Source: Pseudomonas azerbaijanoccidentalis | GTDB lineage: Bacteria; Pseudomonadota; Gammaproteobacteria; Pseudomonadales; Pseudomonadaceae | Assembly (NCBI RefSeq): GCF_019145495.1 | Contig: NZ_JAHSTU010000007.1 | Span: 1 to 64,000 of the forward strand | Reading direction: 5' to 3' | Length of the DNA stretch: 64,000 nucleotides | Shown: piece by piece, positions 1 through 7,770 of the stretch | Numbering within the stretch: position 1 is the stretch's first letter | Layout: each line of letters begins with the position of its first letter | Translations under genes and position numbers: made by a program | The notes under the pieces: model-generated | Told to the model about the DNA's origin: nothing | The model's input: only the letters and a program-made list of their open reading frames with translations | Databases searched by the model: none

Positions 1-372
1 TTTTCCTTAACAACTTCAACCACTTGCGCTTCCGATCTCTCGTCAGCGGGAGGCGAATTCTACAGCGTTACACGCTGCTGTCAACACCTCTTTTTCAACT
101 CCCTTTTTGGCTTCGATGACCTGAAGCAACCCACTGTCGAAAACTGCGTAACTCGTTGTTTACCAAGGAGTTTTCCGTTTCGACTGCGCCGGAAGTGGGG
201 CGAATTATAGACACCTGAGATCTGTCGTCAAGCATTGATTTCGCTTTTCTACTATTTAGGACTTAAACGCAAGAAACACAGGCTTCTTCTATATAGAAGA
301 AGAGAACGACACTTGAGGATTTGAGCAAAAGCAGGCGCCTGACGAGCGCCAGACAAGGAAGAGAGGCAAGAA
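1..372. other. Left flank, no gene seen
   Basis: I see no convincing coding region or RNA gene here. The stretch has several short T-rich runs and looks like intergenic DNA, perhaps the leader of a gene beyond the left edge. It is the host sequence that would have followed the 3' end of the tRNA-Arg(CCU) gene before the element at 373-13902 integrated. Confidence 0.4.
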
Positions 373-422
373 ATATGGTGTCCCAGGGCAGGTTCGAACT
401 GCCAACCTTCCCCTTAGGAGGG
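373..422. repeat. Attachment site, left copy of a 50-bp direct repeat
   Basis: These 50 bases are identical to 13853-13902. The right copy lies inside an intact tRNA-Arg(CCU) gene, covering its 3' half from the anticodon arm to the CCA end. The left copy keeps only that 3' half, and identity stops at 423. This is the usual result of tyrosine-integrase insertion into a tRNA gene, where the element carries a piece that restores the gene. The integrase gene starts 125 bp inside this site. Confidence 0.93.
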
Positions 423-516
423 TCAAATCAGGGTCAACAGAATCAAGGTCGCGCCCGCTGCTACTGGGATTTTCCGTCCGGTTGAGTCCGTACAAACACA
501 CCGGTATAGTGTTTTT

Positions 517-535
517 TGCTGCCACCCTGCTGTCA
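517..535 (+). repeat. 19-bp direct repeat, candidate integrase arm site (left)
   Basis: The 19-mer TGCTGCCACCCTGCTGTCA occurs here and at 13789-13807, just inside the two attachment repeats and in the same orientation. It lies immediately upstream of the integrase start. Arm-type integrase sites are short direct repeats flanking the core, so binding by the integrase (and possible autoregulation) is inferred from position alone. Confidence 0.6.
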
Positions 536-546
536 CGGTCGAACCC

Positions 547-1758
547 TTGAAAACCAAAATCACTCAAAAGCTGATCGGCAGCCTGGCCGCCGAGCCGAAA
601 GCATACCGCGTGCATGACACAGTGCAACCGGGCTTCTTCATTCGCGTGCTGCCCAGCGGGCACAAGTCGTACATGGTCACCTGGGGACGCAACAAGAACG
701 CCACCTTGGGTCGCGTCGGCGTCCTAACGCTCGATCAAGCCCGAACCGAGGCCGCCCAGTACCTGGCAGACGCGCACGCCCACGGCGAGCCCTTGGCAGT
801 CGCCCAGGGCCGTAAGGGGATCGCCCTACCCTCTCTGCGCGAATTCATCGACGACACCTATATGTCGTGGTTCAAGGCCCACCACAAAGGCCATGAAAAG
901 ACCCTGCATACGCTCGACAACAACTTCGAAGCGATCATGTCTCGGCGCCTGGGCGATATCACGGGTCGCGATCTGGAGCAGATCCGCACCGGATGGATGC
1001 GGGCCGGCAACAAGCCTTCAACGGTGAACCGAAAAATGGGTTCAATCAGCGGGGTATTCAGCAGGGCGGTCGAGTGGGACTACATCGCTGATCACCCGAT
1101 GGCCAAGCTGAAACAACTCAAGGTCGATTCCAACGGGGTTATTCGGTACCTGAGCGCCGAAGAAGCCAGGCGCCTGCGTGAAGCACTGGATAACCGGCAG
1201 GACGAGGCGCGCGCCGAACGTGAGACGGCGAACAAGTGGCGCGCAGATCGGGGAAAAAAGCAGTTGGCCAGCCTGCTGCAGATCCCGTACACGGATCATC
1301 TGAAACCAATGGTGTTGTTGTCCCTGAATACGGGCATGAGACGCGGCGAGCTGTTTGATCTGAAATGGCCTGTTGTGGACTTCGAAACCAGGACGGTTAC
1401 GGTCGCCGGCGACACCACCAAAACAAGCGACACGCGCCACATCCCAATGAACAAGGAGGCATTCGGAGTGCTGGAAGAGTGGAAAAAGCAGAGCGGGGAT
1501 TCCCAGTATGTGTTCCCCGGGCAGGACGGCGGCCGCTTTGAGGATGTGAAAAGCGCCTGGCTCAAGCTACTGGAGCGGGCGCAGATCGAGGCGTTCCGAT
1601 GGCACGATATGCGCCACGACTTCGCGTCACGCCTGGTGATGGCCGGCGTCCCCCTAAACACGGTGCGGGACCTGTTGGGGCACACCGATATCAAAATGAC
1701 TTTGCGCTATGCTCACCTAGCCCCAGGCACGAAGGCTGCAGCGGTCGAACTGATTTAG
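547..1758 (+). CDS. int: Tyrosine-type site-specific integrase
   Basis: A 403-residue phage/island integrase that would recombine the tRNA-Arg attachment sites. The N-terminal part (about residues 1-75) resembles the arm-binding domain of P4/phage integrases, residues about 95-185 the SAM-like core-binding domain, and the rest the catalytic domain. Catalytic residues are visible: Arg in TGMRRGEL (about 265), the HxxR box HDMRH (about 353), LLGHTD, and the tyrosine in TLRYAH near the C-terminus. It lies 125 bp inside the left repeat, at the end away from the intact tRNA gene. It overlaps the end of the convergent minus-strand gene by 4 bp. Confidence 0.95.
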   Translation: MKTKITQKLIGSLAAEPKAYRVHDTVQPGFFIRVLPSGHKSYMVTWGRNKNATLGRVGVLTLDQARTEAAQYLADAHAHGEPLAVAQGRKGIALPSLREFIDDTYMSWFKAHHKGHEKTLHTLDNNFEAIMSRRLGDITGRDLEQIRTGWMRAGNKPSTVNRKMGSISGVFSRAVEWDYIADHPMAKLKQLKVDSNGVIRYLSAEEARRLREALDNRQDEARAERETANKWRADRGKKQLASLLQIPYTDHLKPMVLLSLNTGMRRGELFDLKWPVVDFETRTVTVAGDTTKTSDTRHIPMNKEAFGVLEEWKKQSGDSQYVFPGQDGGRFEDVKSAWLKLLERAQIEAFRWHDMRHDFASRLVMAGVPLNTVRDLLGHTDIKMTLRYAHLAPGTKAAAVELI

Positions 1759-2252
1759 AATGGCGGCTCGAACGGAACAATGGTTCGGCTATCTTTGTGT
1801 TCATCTACGTGCTCAAGTAGATATGCCCACCAAATACGCACGCTTGAGCGGTCAAGCCGACCAAGCCCCTCGACCTCCCAAAAAGTTTCCATAACGGTTG
1901 CATCTGTGGCCAGGAAAACTTTAGACGCCTTGATGGTTTCCCAGATTCGCTGCTCCTCGTAAGTGAGCAGCGTAGGCAGGTGATAGCAAGTGTTGATGAA
2001 TCGCTCGCTCTCATCGGTTGACCAAACTTCGGTGATTACATTAGACAGCGACCAGGTGCTTGTCTCTTTTCCATAGAAAAAAGGCACATCCAAGTCGAAT
2101 GCAATTTCTTCGATTGCCGCCTCAACCACTCCCGTAATGGATTGCCGCCGGATACGCGAGATCATCTCGATCATCATCTTTACCTTCGGGTCAAGACGTA
2201 GCGTCAAGGTCTCTGTCTTCCGTGCGCCCTGGCTGGGCTTGTTCTTAGCCAT
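1755..2252 (-). CDS. Small protein with a ribbon-helix-helix-like N-terminus
   Basis: 165 residues from the ATG at 2252, which has a purine-rich AAGG/GACGAG stretch upstream. An in-frame ATG further upstream is possible but poorly placed. Residues about 10-50 (ETLTLRLDPKVKMMIEM followed by a helix) look like a ribbon-helix-helix DNA-binding fold; the remainder is unrecognised. It converges on the integrase with a 4-bp overlap and diverges from the excisionase-like gene. It may be a lysogeny-module regulator; the fold call is by eye. Confidence 0.6.
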   Translation of the reverse strand: MAKNKPSQGARKTETLTLRLDPKVKMMIEMISRIRRQSITGVVEAAIEEIAFDLDVPFFYGKETSTWSLSNVITEVWSTDESERFINTCYHLPTLLTYEEQRIWETIKASKVFLATDATVMETFWEVEGLGRLDRSSVRIWWAYLLEHVDEHKDSRTIVPFEPPF

Positions 2253-2343
2253 CTCGTCCACACCTTTCAAATTACGCTCAAATCGAATCCTACCTTTTGC
2301 GTCCATGGAAGTCCATGCGCTCACACCAATCACATGATTGCAG

Positions 2344-2404
2344 TTGACGTACAGCAAATACAGCAATAGCATTCCAGTGTCGCACTCTTACTCTCGACTG
2401 GAAT
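2344..2404 (+). promoter_or_regulatory. Candidate promoter and inverted-repeat operator before the xis-like gene
   Basis: TTGACG at 2344-2349 and TAGCAT at 2367-2372 are separated by 17 bp, a plausible sigma-70 pair. An inverted repeat, ATTCCAGT (2371-2378) and ACTGGAAT (2397-2404), overlaps the -10 side and ends just before the ribosome-binding site of the gene at 2417. It could be the operator of a repressor or of the excisionase itself. Confidence 0.45.
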
Positions 2405-2416
2405 TTGGAGATATCT

Positions 2417-2620
2417 ATGGAACAAGCACAGCAACAAATGGCGCCGCTGTCGGTGAGTATCGAAGACTCCGCCCGCGTCCTTGGCATCTCGCGATCATCC
2501 GTTTATGAGCTGATCGCTCAAGGCGAAATCAAGACCTTCAAGATTGGGCGTCGGCGCCTGGCTTTGGCTTCCGACCTGGAGGCGTTCATTGGGCGCGCAG
2601 CAAAGGACGGCGCACGATGA
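2417..2620 (+). CDS. Excisionase/AlpA-like DNA-binding protein
   Basis: 67 residues from the ATG at 2417, which follows GGAG by six bases; the in-frame TTG at 2405 is less likely. Residues about 12-60 form a MerR/excisionase-type winged helix: SIEDSARVLGISRSSVYELI, then the turn KIGRRRLALASDLEAFI, typical of helix-turn-helix 17 family proteins that select a directional recombination or act as regulators. It is the first gene of a rightward cluster whose next two genes overlap in ATGA fashion. Confidence 0.8.
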   Translation: MEQAQQQMAPLSVSIEDSARVLGISRSSVYELIAQGEIKTFKIGRRRLALASDLEAFIGRAAKDGAR

Positions 2621-2742
2621 AGTGCGGAAAGAGTAAGGAGCTGGAATTGCGCAAGGCAGCGCAGGGGATTGCTAAGGCGGTGTTCGAGCACCGCCTTAGC
2701 GAAAACACACTGGATAGCACCAACGTGAAGGCCAAACTATGA
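2617..2742 (+). CDS. Hypothetical 41-residue protein
   Basis: A short ORF that starts in an ATGA overlap with the excisionase-like gene and ends in an ATGA overlap with the gene at 2739. It begins MKCGKSKELELRKAAQGIAK and is basic and helical. The two four-base overlaps argue for translation coupled to its neighbours. No family recognised. Confidence 0.6.
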   Translation: MKCGKSKELELRKAAQGIAKAVFEHRLSENTLDSTNVKAKL

Positions 2743-2975
2743 CACGCCATTCTTCAACTGAGCAAGACCGCAAGATGATGGAGGCCCTACGAAACGGGCC
2801 GGTATCGACCATCGAAGCCGCCAAGAACCTGGATATCGTCCAGCCACCCAATACGATCCGGCGCCTCAGGAAAAAGGGGCACGAAATCCGCACCAACTGG
2901 ACGCACCAGTCCACTGAGCCGGGCCGCCCGCCTCACCGCGTCGCCAAGTACATCCTCATGCGCGAAGCGTCGTAA
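2739..2975 (+). CDS. Small helix-turn-helix phage protein
   Basis: 78 residues. Residues about 10-50 (MMEALRNGPVSTIEAAKNL, then TIRRLRKKGHEIRTNW) look like a winged helix-turn-helix of the small phage HTH_39 kind. It overlaps the preceding ORF by 4 bp. Role unknown; a regulator or replication-module protein is likely. Confidence 0.65.
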   Translation: MTRHSSTEQDRKMMEALRNGPVSTIEAAKNLDIVQPPNTIRRLRKKGHEIRTNWTHQSTEPGRPPHRVAKYILMREAS

Positions 2976-3038
2976 ATCAGAGAAGCGGGGGCGCCCTCAG
3001 TCTTGAGGATTCCCTCGCGCCTGCCTGTGAGCCGCTGA

Positions 3039-3443
3039 ATGGCCAGAAAGACAAAATACAAAGTCGACTTTGGCGGCGGCCGAGTGCTGGCCCTGCCCTA
3101 TCGACTGCTGGTCAGTGACGCCTTCGACAACCTGTCGACCAAGGCGGTAACAGTGCTGATCAAGCTGGCCAGGAATTACAACGGCCGAAATAACGGCGAC
3201 CTATCTTGCACTGCCTCGATGATGGCCAAGGGTAAACCCATGGACGCCAAGACGCTTGCGTCTGCCTTGGCCGAGCTATTGGAGGCCGGATTGATCGTTC
3301 GCACCAGGGAAAGCCGCAAAGGGGGCAGGGAGCAGGGTATGGCTCGCTGTGCGCTGTATGCAATTACCTGGGCGGCGATAGATGACTGCCCTGGGAAAGA
3401 GCTGGAAATTGGCCCTGGCCCGCCGCGCTTCAAGTTCATTTGA
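3039..3443 (+). CDS. Helix-turn-helix replication-type protein
   Basis: 134 residues. The core, LPYRLLVSDAFDNLSTKAVT through NGDLSCTASMMAKGKPMDAK to LAELLEAGLIVRTRESRKGG, reads as a winged helix seen in phage and plasmid replication-initiator-like proteins. It is immediately followed by four copies of a 13-bp GGGA...TCCC repeat, which would fit either an initiator with its iterons or a regulator with its operators. No strong ribosome-binding site is visible before this ATG. Exact family not recognised. Confidence 0.6.
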   Translation: MARKTKYKVDFGGGRVLALPYRLLVSDAFDNLSTKAVTVLIKLARNYNGRNNGDLSCTASMMAKGKPMDAKTLASALAELLEAGLIVRTRESRKGGREQGMARCALYAITWAAIDDCPGKELEIGPGPPRFKFI

Positions 3444-3459
3444 TTTCGAGTTTTTCGGT

Positions 3460-3623
3460 GGGAATTTTTCCCTCTAGTACTGGGAAATTCTCCCAGTCAC
3501 AGAGCGCCCATTGTCCGGTTACGTCCGGTTGCGTCTTTGACCTGTTCGGGTACTGGGATTTTTTCCCACTACTTTCCAGTGAAACCGGGGCCTCCAGAAG
3601 CATGGGTAAAGGGAAAATATCCC
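3460..3623. repeat. Array of four 13-bp GGGA(N5)TCCC-type repeats
   Basis: GGGAATTTTTCCC (3460-3472), GGGAAATTCTCCC (3482-3494), GGGATTTTTTCCC (3555-3567) and GGGAAAATATCCC (3611-3623) share a palindromic frame with an AT-only or nearly AT-only centre. The second copy is extended to ACTGGGA...CCCAGT. They fill the gap behind the replication-type gene at 3039. Iterons or multiple operators are the obvious readings. Confidence 0.7.
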
Positions 3624-3659
3624 ACCCTTATTAAATTACCACCACCGGGGGTTAATAAG

Positions 3660-3848
3660 ATGGGACCAACGACCTACAAACAAGAGCGCTGCCATCACCA
3701 GCACGCGGGTAAATGTAAGCGTGCTGGTGGCTTCACTTTTATCGTTGTCGAGTTCCTGCCTTGGACGCAGATCGGGATGTGTCGCCCGTGTGCAGAAGAG
3801 GTACGGAAGGATTTGATCTATCAAGTCGAGAAAGGAAAAGGCAGGTAG
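3660..3848 (+). CDS. Small cysteine/histidine-containing hypothetical protein
   Basis: 62 residues from the ATG at 3660. It has CHHQH, a further C, and a CRPC pair (TQIGMCRPCAEEVRKDL), suggesting a small metal-binding fold. The upstream ribosome-binding site is weak (GGGGG) and the reading frame is open well upstream through the repeat array, so the start is uncertain. It ends just before a strong terminator hairpin. Confidence 0.45.
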   Translation: MGPTTYKQERCHHQHAGKCKRAGGFTFIVVEFLPWTQIGMCRPCAEEVRKDLIYQVEKGKGR

Positions 3849-3881
3849 TTGACGATTTAACTCGACTCGCTTCCACAGCAA

Positions 3882-3912
3882 AAGGCACTACCCCGTTGCA
3901 GGGTAGTGCCTT
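3882..3912. terminator. Bidirectional terminator hairpin
   Basis: A perfect 12-bp stem, AAGGCACTACCC and its complement, around a 7-base loop. It sits between the convergent genes ending at 3848 and 3939 and would serve both. Confidence 0.75.
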
Positions 3913-3938
3913 CGATACAACGAAAGTTTGACAGTTTT

Positions 3939-4265
3939 TCAGTCAGTGTCCGTGGGAGCGAACGGCTCGGCACCATCACTAAGCGCGCGAAGCCCAATCA
4001 CCGCCGCCCTGGCAAGGCGATCGATGAATCCGATTTCGAGGCTGGTGTAGTGCCCGCCCATGCCGCAGAGCGCGAATCGGATGGCGTCGAACGCTTCAGT
4101 TTCGTCATGGAGCGCCAGGTCGCGCACCTCGCCCTCGAAGTAGTCGATTCCCTTTTGCCAGTCCGCCGGCACTCCTGGATTGTTCCGAGGCCAGTTGATC
4201 AGTCGGCCCATGCCATCGCGTGCGGTGAAACTAAGATCGTCGCGATCGTTGATAGAGGTGATCAT
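3939..4265 (-). CDS. Phage hypothetical protein
   Basis: 108 residues, acidic at the C-terminus, no recognised domain. It is the last gene of a leftward block (5036 to 3939) and its start overlaps the end of the gene upstream by 4 bp, so the genes are probably co-translated. Genes of this size and order are common in Pseudomonas prophage early regions; function unknown. Confidence 0.65.
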   Translation of the reverse strand: MITSINDRDDLSFTARDGMGRLINWPRNNPGVPADWQKGIDYFEGEVRDLALHDETEAFDAIRFALCGMGGHYTSLEIGFIDRLARAAVIGLRALSDGAEPFAPTDTD

Positions 4266-4528
4266 TGCCCACCTCCAACTGGATATCCGAGGCTCTGTAC
4301 GCGAAGAACATCCAGTTCGTTATCCATGCACTCTGACCACTGAAAAACCTTAGTCGACCACTCATTCACCTCGGCGATACCGAGCTGAGCAAATGCGTGC
4401 GCAGTCCCATCCTCCGGGAACGTCTCGAGCATCAAGGTAAAGATTGCGTGGATGTTGTTGAAGGCGTTCTGCACCGAATACAGATCATCAAGACCTGTCT
4501 CAGCAATCTCATAACCTGAGCGATTCAT
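4262..4528 (-). CDS. Phage hypothetical protein
   Basis: 88 residues, helical and acidic (SVQNAFNNIHAIFTLMLETF). It overlaps its neighbours by 4 bp on both sides, at 4262-4265 and 4525-4528. Its C-terminal VGGGQ is also the C-terminus of the next gene upstream (4525), a small hint of local duplication or shared codon context at the overlaps. No function recognised. Confidence 0.65.
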   Translation of the reverse strand: MNRSGYEIAETGLDDLYSVQNAFNNIHAIFTLMLETFPEDGTAHAFAQLGIAEVNEWSTKVFQWSECMDNELDVLRVQSLGYPVGGGQ

Positions 4529-4710
4529 TGCCCCCCCCCTACGCTCAGTCCGATGAATGCTGGAGCATCCGGCACCACCTTGACGTTGATCGCGCCCAGG
4601 GCTTTCAGCGGGGCCAAGTCGGCGAGCTTGATCCCGGCCGGCAGAGTCATGCTGCCGATGACTTCACCGCGCGCGTCGATGATTTGGATGGTATTCTGTT
4701 TAAATTGCAT
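4525..4710 (-). CDS. Phage hypothetical protein
   Basis: 61 residues from the ATG at 4710, preceded by GAAGG. The longer reading to 4803 has no good ribosome-binding site. The protein (MQFKQNTIQIIDARGEVIGS) looks like a small beta-rich domain. Part of the leftward overlapping set; function unknown. Confidence 0.6.
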   Translation of the reverse strand: MQFKQNTIQIIDARGEVIGSMTLPAGIKLADLAPLKALGAINVKVVPDAPAFIGLSVGGGQ

Positions 4711-4814
4711 GACGTGTACCTTCAAGTTGTGTCGTGCGATAGCCGGCCCGGTGGTTGCACACCGGGTTGGCACTTCTTCTCTGATGGCTCGCATCTGAGC
4801 CATCGCTTCAACCG

Positions 4815-5036
4815 TTACTGCTTACCCTTCTCGCTTATCCAGCCTGCCGCCCAGCTTAAGGGGTCTTTCGACTCCATTGGCTTGAGTGGCTTTCCTTCCC
4901 GCGCCGCCAGCTTGCCCTCTTCCTCTGTTTCGGAATGAATCCACAACGTCTGCTGTTTGAACCCGGCTTCGCGCTGTCGCTCCCTGAATTCGCGTTGTCG
5001 TTCCGTGGTGCTCTTAGTCTTCTTGTCGTCTTTCAT
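4815..5036 (-). CDS. Small basic protein, possible ribbon-helix-helix regulator
   Basis: 73 residues from the ATG at 5036. The N-terminus is strongly basic (TTERQREFRERQREAGFKQQ), then a possible strand QTLWIH and a helix. Two copies of a 12-bp palindrome (GTTACSSGTAAC) lie 10-54 bp upstream of its start, which would suit autoregulation by a small DNA-binding protein. The fold assignment is tentative. Confidence 0.55.
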   Translation of the reverse strand: MKDDKKTKSTTERQREFRERQREAGFKQQTLWIHSETEEEGKLAAREGKPLKPMESKDPLSWAAGWISEKGKQ

Positions 5037-5045
5037 GCCCGCCTC

Positions 5046-5090
5046 GTTACCCGTAACACAAAACGATAATGGCACGCCGTTACGGGTAAC
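5046..5090. promoter_or_regulatory. Pair of 12-bp palindromic operators
   Basis: GTTACCCGTAAC (5046-5057) and GTTACGGGTAAC (5079-5090) are perfect palindrome-type arms with complementary centres, each followed by ACA. Their starts are 33 bp apart, about three helical turns. They lie between the leftward gene starting at 5036 and the rightward HEPN gene at 5186. Confidence 0.6.
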
Positions 5091-5185
5091 ACAATAGAGT
5101 AATGCGAAATAATTGCAGACCAAACACCTTGTTGTTGTGGTGATCGCAGGCGAAGATCGGCTACCTCTAACGGAAGGAAAATAGA

Positions 5186-5845
5186 ATGACGGCACTGTTC
5201 GGGAAACGGTTCGGCGAGCTTGAGCAACAACTGATGGAACTACAAAAAAGCGCCGTCATGAGAAGAAATGGTTTTACCGACAAGATGGAGAAATACCTGT
5301 CGTGGGATGTCGTTCTGAATTGGGGGGTCAAAGCGAGATCCCTGATAGAGCGGACGTGTGGCGAGAATTCAAGCCAGCTTCAGATGTTTAATAAATCAGA
5401 GGAGCAGCGCTCGTATGACTCCAATGTAGATCGCCTTAACCGAATGGGCGCGGTGTTCCTTGCCACAAAGGAAGACTTTGAAGGAGGCTACCTCAACTCC
5501 CTCCGAAACCTGGTGCAAGCTGAGGTCTTCAACAACGAACTCGAGCAGGCTGAAGAGCTTCTAGGCAGAGGGTATGCAACGGCCTCGGCGGTAATTGCTG
5601 GAGTGGTGCTTGAGACCGCCCTCCGCGACCTGTGCTCCATCAGTGGAATAGAGCACGGCAGCATCAATAAGATGAATGATGATCTTGCAAAGGCCGGCGC
5701 ATACAACGCCAACCAGAAAAAGCAAATCACGTCTCTGTCAGCGATCCGAAACAGCGCGGCTCATGGCAAGCCAGAAGAGTTCACTAAAGACCAGGTGAGG
5801 GGCATGATCGACGACGTGCAACGGTTCCTCGTCGCACATTTTTAA
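5186..5845 (+). CDS. HEPN-domain protein (DUF4145-like), candidate defence cargo
   Basis: 219 residues, start set by GGAAGG upstream. The C-terminal half is helical and ends in IRNSAAHG: Arg188-Asn189-(3)-His193 fits the Rx4-6H motif of HEPN domains, many of which are RNases in toxin-antitoxin and abortive-infection systems. The N-terminal half is unrecognised. It stands alone, divergent from the leftward phage genes, as cargo genes often do. RNase activity is inferred from the motif; a non-catalytic HEPN role is possible. Confidence 0.7.
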   Translation: MTALFGKRFGELEQQLMELQKSAVMRRNGFTDKMEKYLSWDVVLNWGVKARSLIERTCGENSSQLQMFNKSEEQRSYDSNVDRLNRMGAVFLATKEDFEGGYLNSLRNLVQAEVFNNELEQAEELLGRGYATASAVIAGVVLETALRDLCSISGIEHGSINKMNDDLAKAGAYNANQKKQITSLSAIRNSAAHGKPEEFTKDQVRGMIDDVQRFLVAHF

Positions 5846-5883
5846 TCGGCCTCGTAATCCGGTCAGGCGAGCCAAATCAGAAG

Positions 5884-6087
5884 TTACAGGCGCATCTGAC
5901 TAATCACCTGGCGCGGATCGGCGCCGGCGGCTATCGCTGAGGCTGCGTCTCGGGTGAGCTGATCGAGCGCTTGCTGCTCGAAGGCGTCGGCAAGCGATGC
6001 GCCCTTGCGCACGATCAGCAGGGCCAGCTCGGGCGGGAATTTGGTCTTGGCCGGATTGGGCAGGCAATCGCAATCGATGATCGACAT
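5884..6087 (-). CDS. Phage hypothetical protein
   Basis: 67 residues from the ATG at 6087, preceded by GGAG. Longer upstream readings are not supported. Sequence MSIIDCDCLPNPAKTKFPPE then a helical, Ala-rich C-terminus. Unrecognised. Confidence 0.6.
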   Translation of the reverse strand: MSIIDCDCLPNPAKTKFPPELALLIVRKGASLADAFEQQALDQLTRDAASAIAAGADPRQVISQMRL

Positions 6088-6276
6088 AGGGGCTCCGGGA
6101 GATGTACTCAGATTTGAGTGTATCTCCGAAGACAGGCATAACCACTGCAAAACAACGAATTTACAGAGAAATATCTCGCTGAAAACCACTGAGCCGAGCT
6201 TTCGGCCCTGTTGCCATCCGGTGCTTTCCGGGCAACTATGGACGAATTCTTGACAGACCCTAGACAGATTCAGCCC

Positions 6277-6735
6277 ATGGCCGCGCTCAACAACGAAATC
6301 AAATCCTTTATCGTCCAGGCCCTCGCCTGCTTTGACTCGCCTTCTCAGGTCGCCGGCGCCGTAAGAGAGCGTTTCGGGGTCGCCGTGTCGCGCCAGCACG
6401 TCGAAGCCCACGATCCGACCCGAAAGAGCAGCAAGGGCCTGGCCAAGCGCTGGGTGACGCTGTTCAACGATACCCGCGAGGGATTCCGTGATGAGGCGAT
6501 CAGGGAGCCGATCGCAAACCGCGCCGTTCGACTGCGTGCGCTGGGAAGAATGCTCGAGGAGGCCGAAGCGAGCGGCAACCTGGTGCTTTCCATGAAGCTG
6601 CTGGAGCAGGCCGCCCGGGAATGCGGCGACATAAACACCAAGCGCCGGGCAAAAACCGAGGGAGAGCCGATGGCGCCGGCCGCGCCAGTGGGTGTGGATT
6701 TCTCTTTCGCAGGTTCCGCCGCGGTCACGGCCTGA
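6277..6735 (+). CDS. DUF2280 family phage protein
   Basis: 152 residues starting MAALNNEIKSFIVQALACFD, the typical start of DUF2280 proteins, which sit near the terminase genes of many Pseudomonas and enterobacterial prophages. It includes SPSQVAGAV and HVEAHDPT, a likely helix-turn-helix. A small-terminase-like DNA-recognition role is often suspected but not shown. No large terminase follows here, unlike in complete phages. Ribosome-binding site weak. Confidence 0.8.
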   Translation: MAALNNEIKSFIVQALACFDSPSQVAGAVRERFGVAVSRQHVEAHDPTRKSSKGLAKRWVTLFNDTREGFRDEAIREPIANRAVRLRALGRMLEEAEASGNLVLSMKLLEQAARECGDINTKRRAKTEGEPMAPAAPVGVDFSFAGSAAVTA

Positions 6736-6761
6736 TCGCGACCAGGCCTAAGTAACGCGCC

Positions 6762-6794
6762 CACCGTTACCTCACCGTTACCTCACCGTTATCT
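6762..6794 (+). repeat. Three 11-bp tandem repeats
   Basis: CACCGTTACCT at 6762-6772 and 6773-6783, then CACCGTTATCT at 6784-6794, followed by AACGTT. Eleven-base spacing puts each copy on the same DNA face. GTTAC is also the half-site of the operator pair at 5046-5090, so the same protein might bind both. Confidence 0.6.
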
Positions 6795-7238
6795 AACGTT
6801 AAAACGCCCCCTGACAGCAGGTCGGAGCAGGCCTATTTAATTGTGATCCTCGGTAACCTTTAAACCTTCAGACCGAAGTGGTTTTCCCTCACTTCGCCTT
6901 GGCCGCGAACCGCCGAGGATTTCTCGGTAGTTCGAAACCCCTAATATCCGAGGTATTACCCCGCTGGGAGAAGACTCATCCAAATCTGGATCATCAAGTA
7001 CGCGACACCTTTTCAGATCTGACGAAACGTGTCGCAACACCTGCCATACCGAAATGGGAGGTCAGGCTCAGCCCCCCATTTGAGTTTCCACGAATACGAA
7101 TGTGTGATGGGAAATCCGGCAGTACCTTGCGGCCACAAAGCAGTGAAACGACATTTGTGGGCTAGGGCTGGCAGAAGCGAGGCAAGCAGACGATGATGGC
7201 CTCAAGCCACGCCAAAAATGCACTGGAGCAAGCCTGAC
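6795..7238. other. Gap of about 440 bp without a supported gene
   Basis: No reading frame here has a convincing start, ribosome-binding site or protein-like composition. One open frame (6878-7165) is probably chance. It may hold remnants of phage genes lost from the element. Confidence 0.4.
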
Positions 7239-7760
7239 ATGAAGTCCGAAGATGAGGAGTTCAAGCTGTACGAGAAAATCTATATGGCGGAAGCGGATCG
7301 GAAGGAGAAGCTGCTTTCTCGCCTTAATTTGCCCTTGGCGATGATCATCGCGTTACTGAGCTTCCTCTCCTACCTTCTTCCCAAGGCGCCGCCGACGGAC
7401 ACAACAGCAGGGATTTATTTTTGGATTCTTTACCTTGGAGCGGGCGTTTTCATCATCAGAGCTATGTGGCATTTCGCCCGAGCCTGGCGCATCCGGTTTG
7501 ACGATCTAGCGATACCAGTAGCCGAAAAGCTTGAGGACCATCGGAAGACCCTGATCAGTTATTACGATGGAAGTGTAGAGCTCGCAAACAGCTTTTTCAT
7601 GCAAATCATGATGGACTATTACGTCATGGGCGCAACAAAAAATGCAACCAACAACGATCGAAGAGGTAATGAACTCGACGCATTGTCGAAAAACGTTATC
7701 TACGCTGTCATCTGGTCAATGTTCTCCTTTCTCCCAGTATTCACTTACACCCGCACCTAG
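7239..7760 (+). CDS. Membrane protein of unknown function
   Basis: 173 residues from the ATG at 7239, chosen over 7218 because GGAG lies 10 bases upstream. Two hydrophobic helices near residues 30-50 and 60-80 (LPLAMIIALLSFLSYLL and YFWILYLGAGVFII) and a third at the C-terminus. The N-terminus is charged and helical. It has no recognised family; its size and layout would suit a membrane effector or superinfection-exclusion protein, but that is a guess. It is followed closely by a proline-rich ORF. Confidence 0.65.
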   Translation: MKSEDEEFKLYEKIYMAEADRKEKLLSRLNLPLAMIIALLSFLSYLLPKAPPTDTTAGIYFWILYLGAGVFIIRAMWHFARAWRIRFDDLAIPVAEKLEDHRKTLISYYDGSVELANSFFMQIMMDYYVMGATKNATNNDRRGNELDALSKNVIYAVIWSMFSFLPVFTYTRT

Positions 7761-7770
7761 GAGTTACCGA

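Noticed and set aside
3460..3623. CRISPR array
   Set aside because: Copies are 13 bp, palindromic, unevenly spaced (22, 73 and 56 bp between starts) and only four in number; no cas genes are near.
6878..7165. 95-codon frame in the gap after the DUF2280 gene
   Set aside because: Composition is not protein-like, there is no ribosome-binding site, and no family is recognised.
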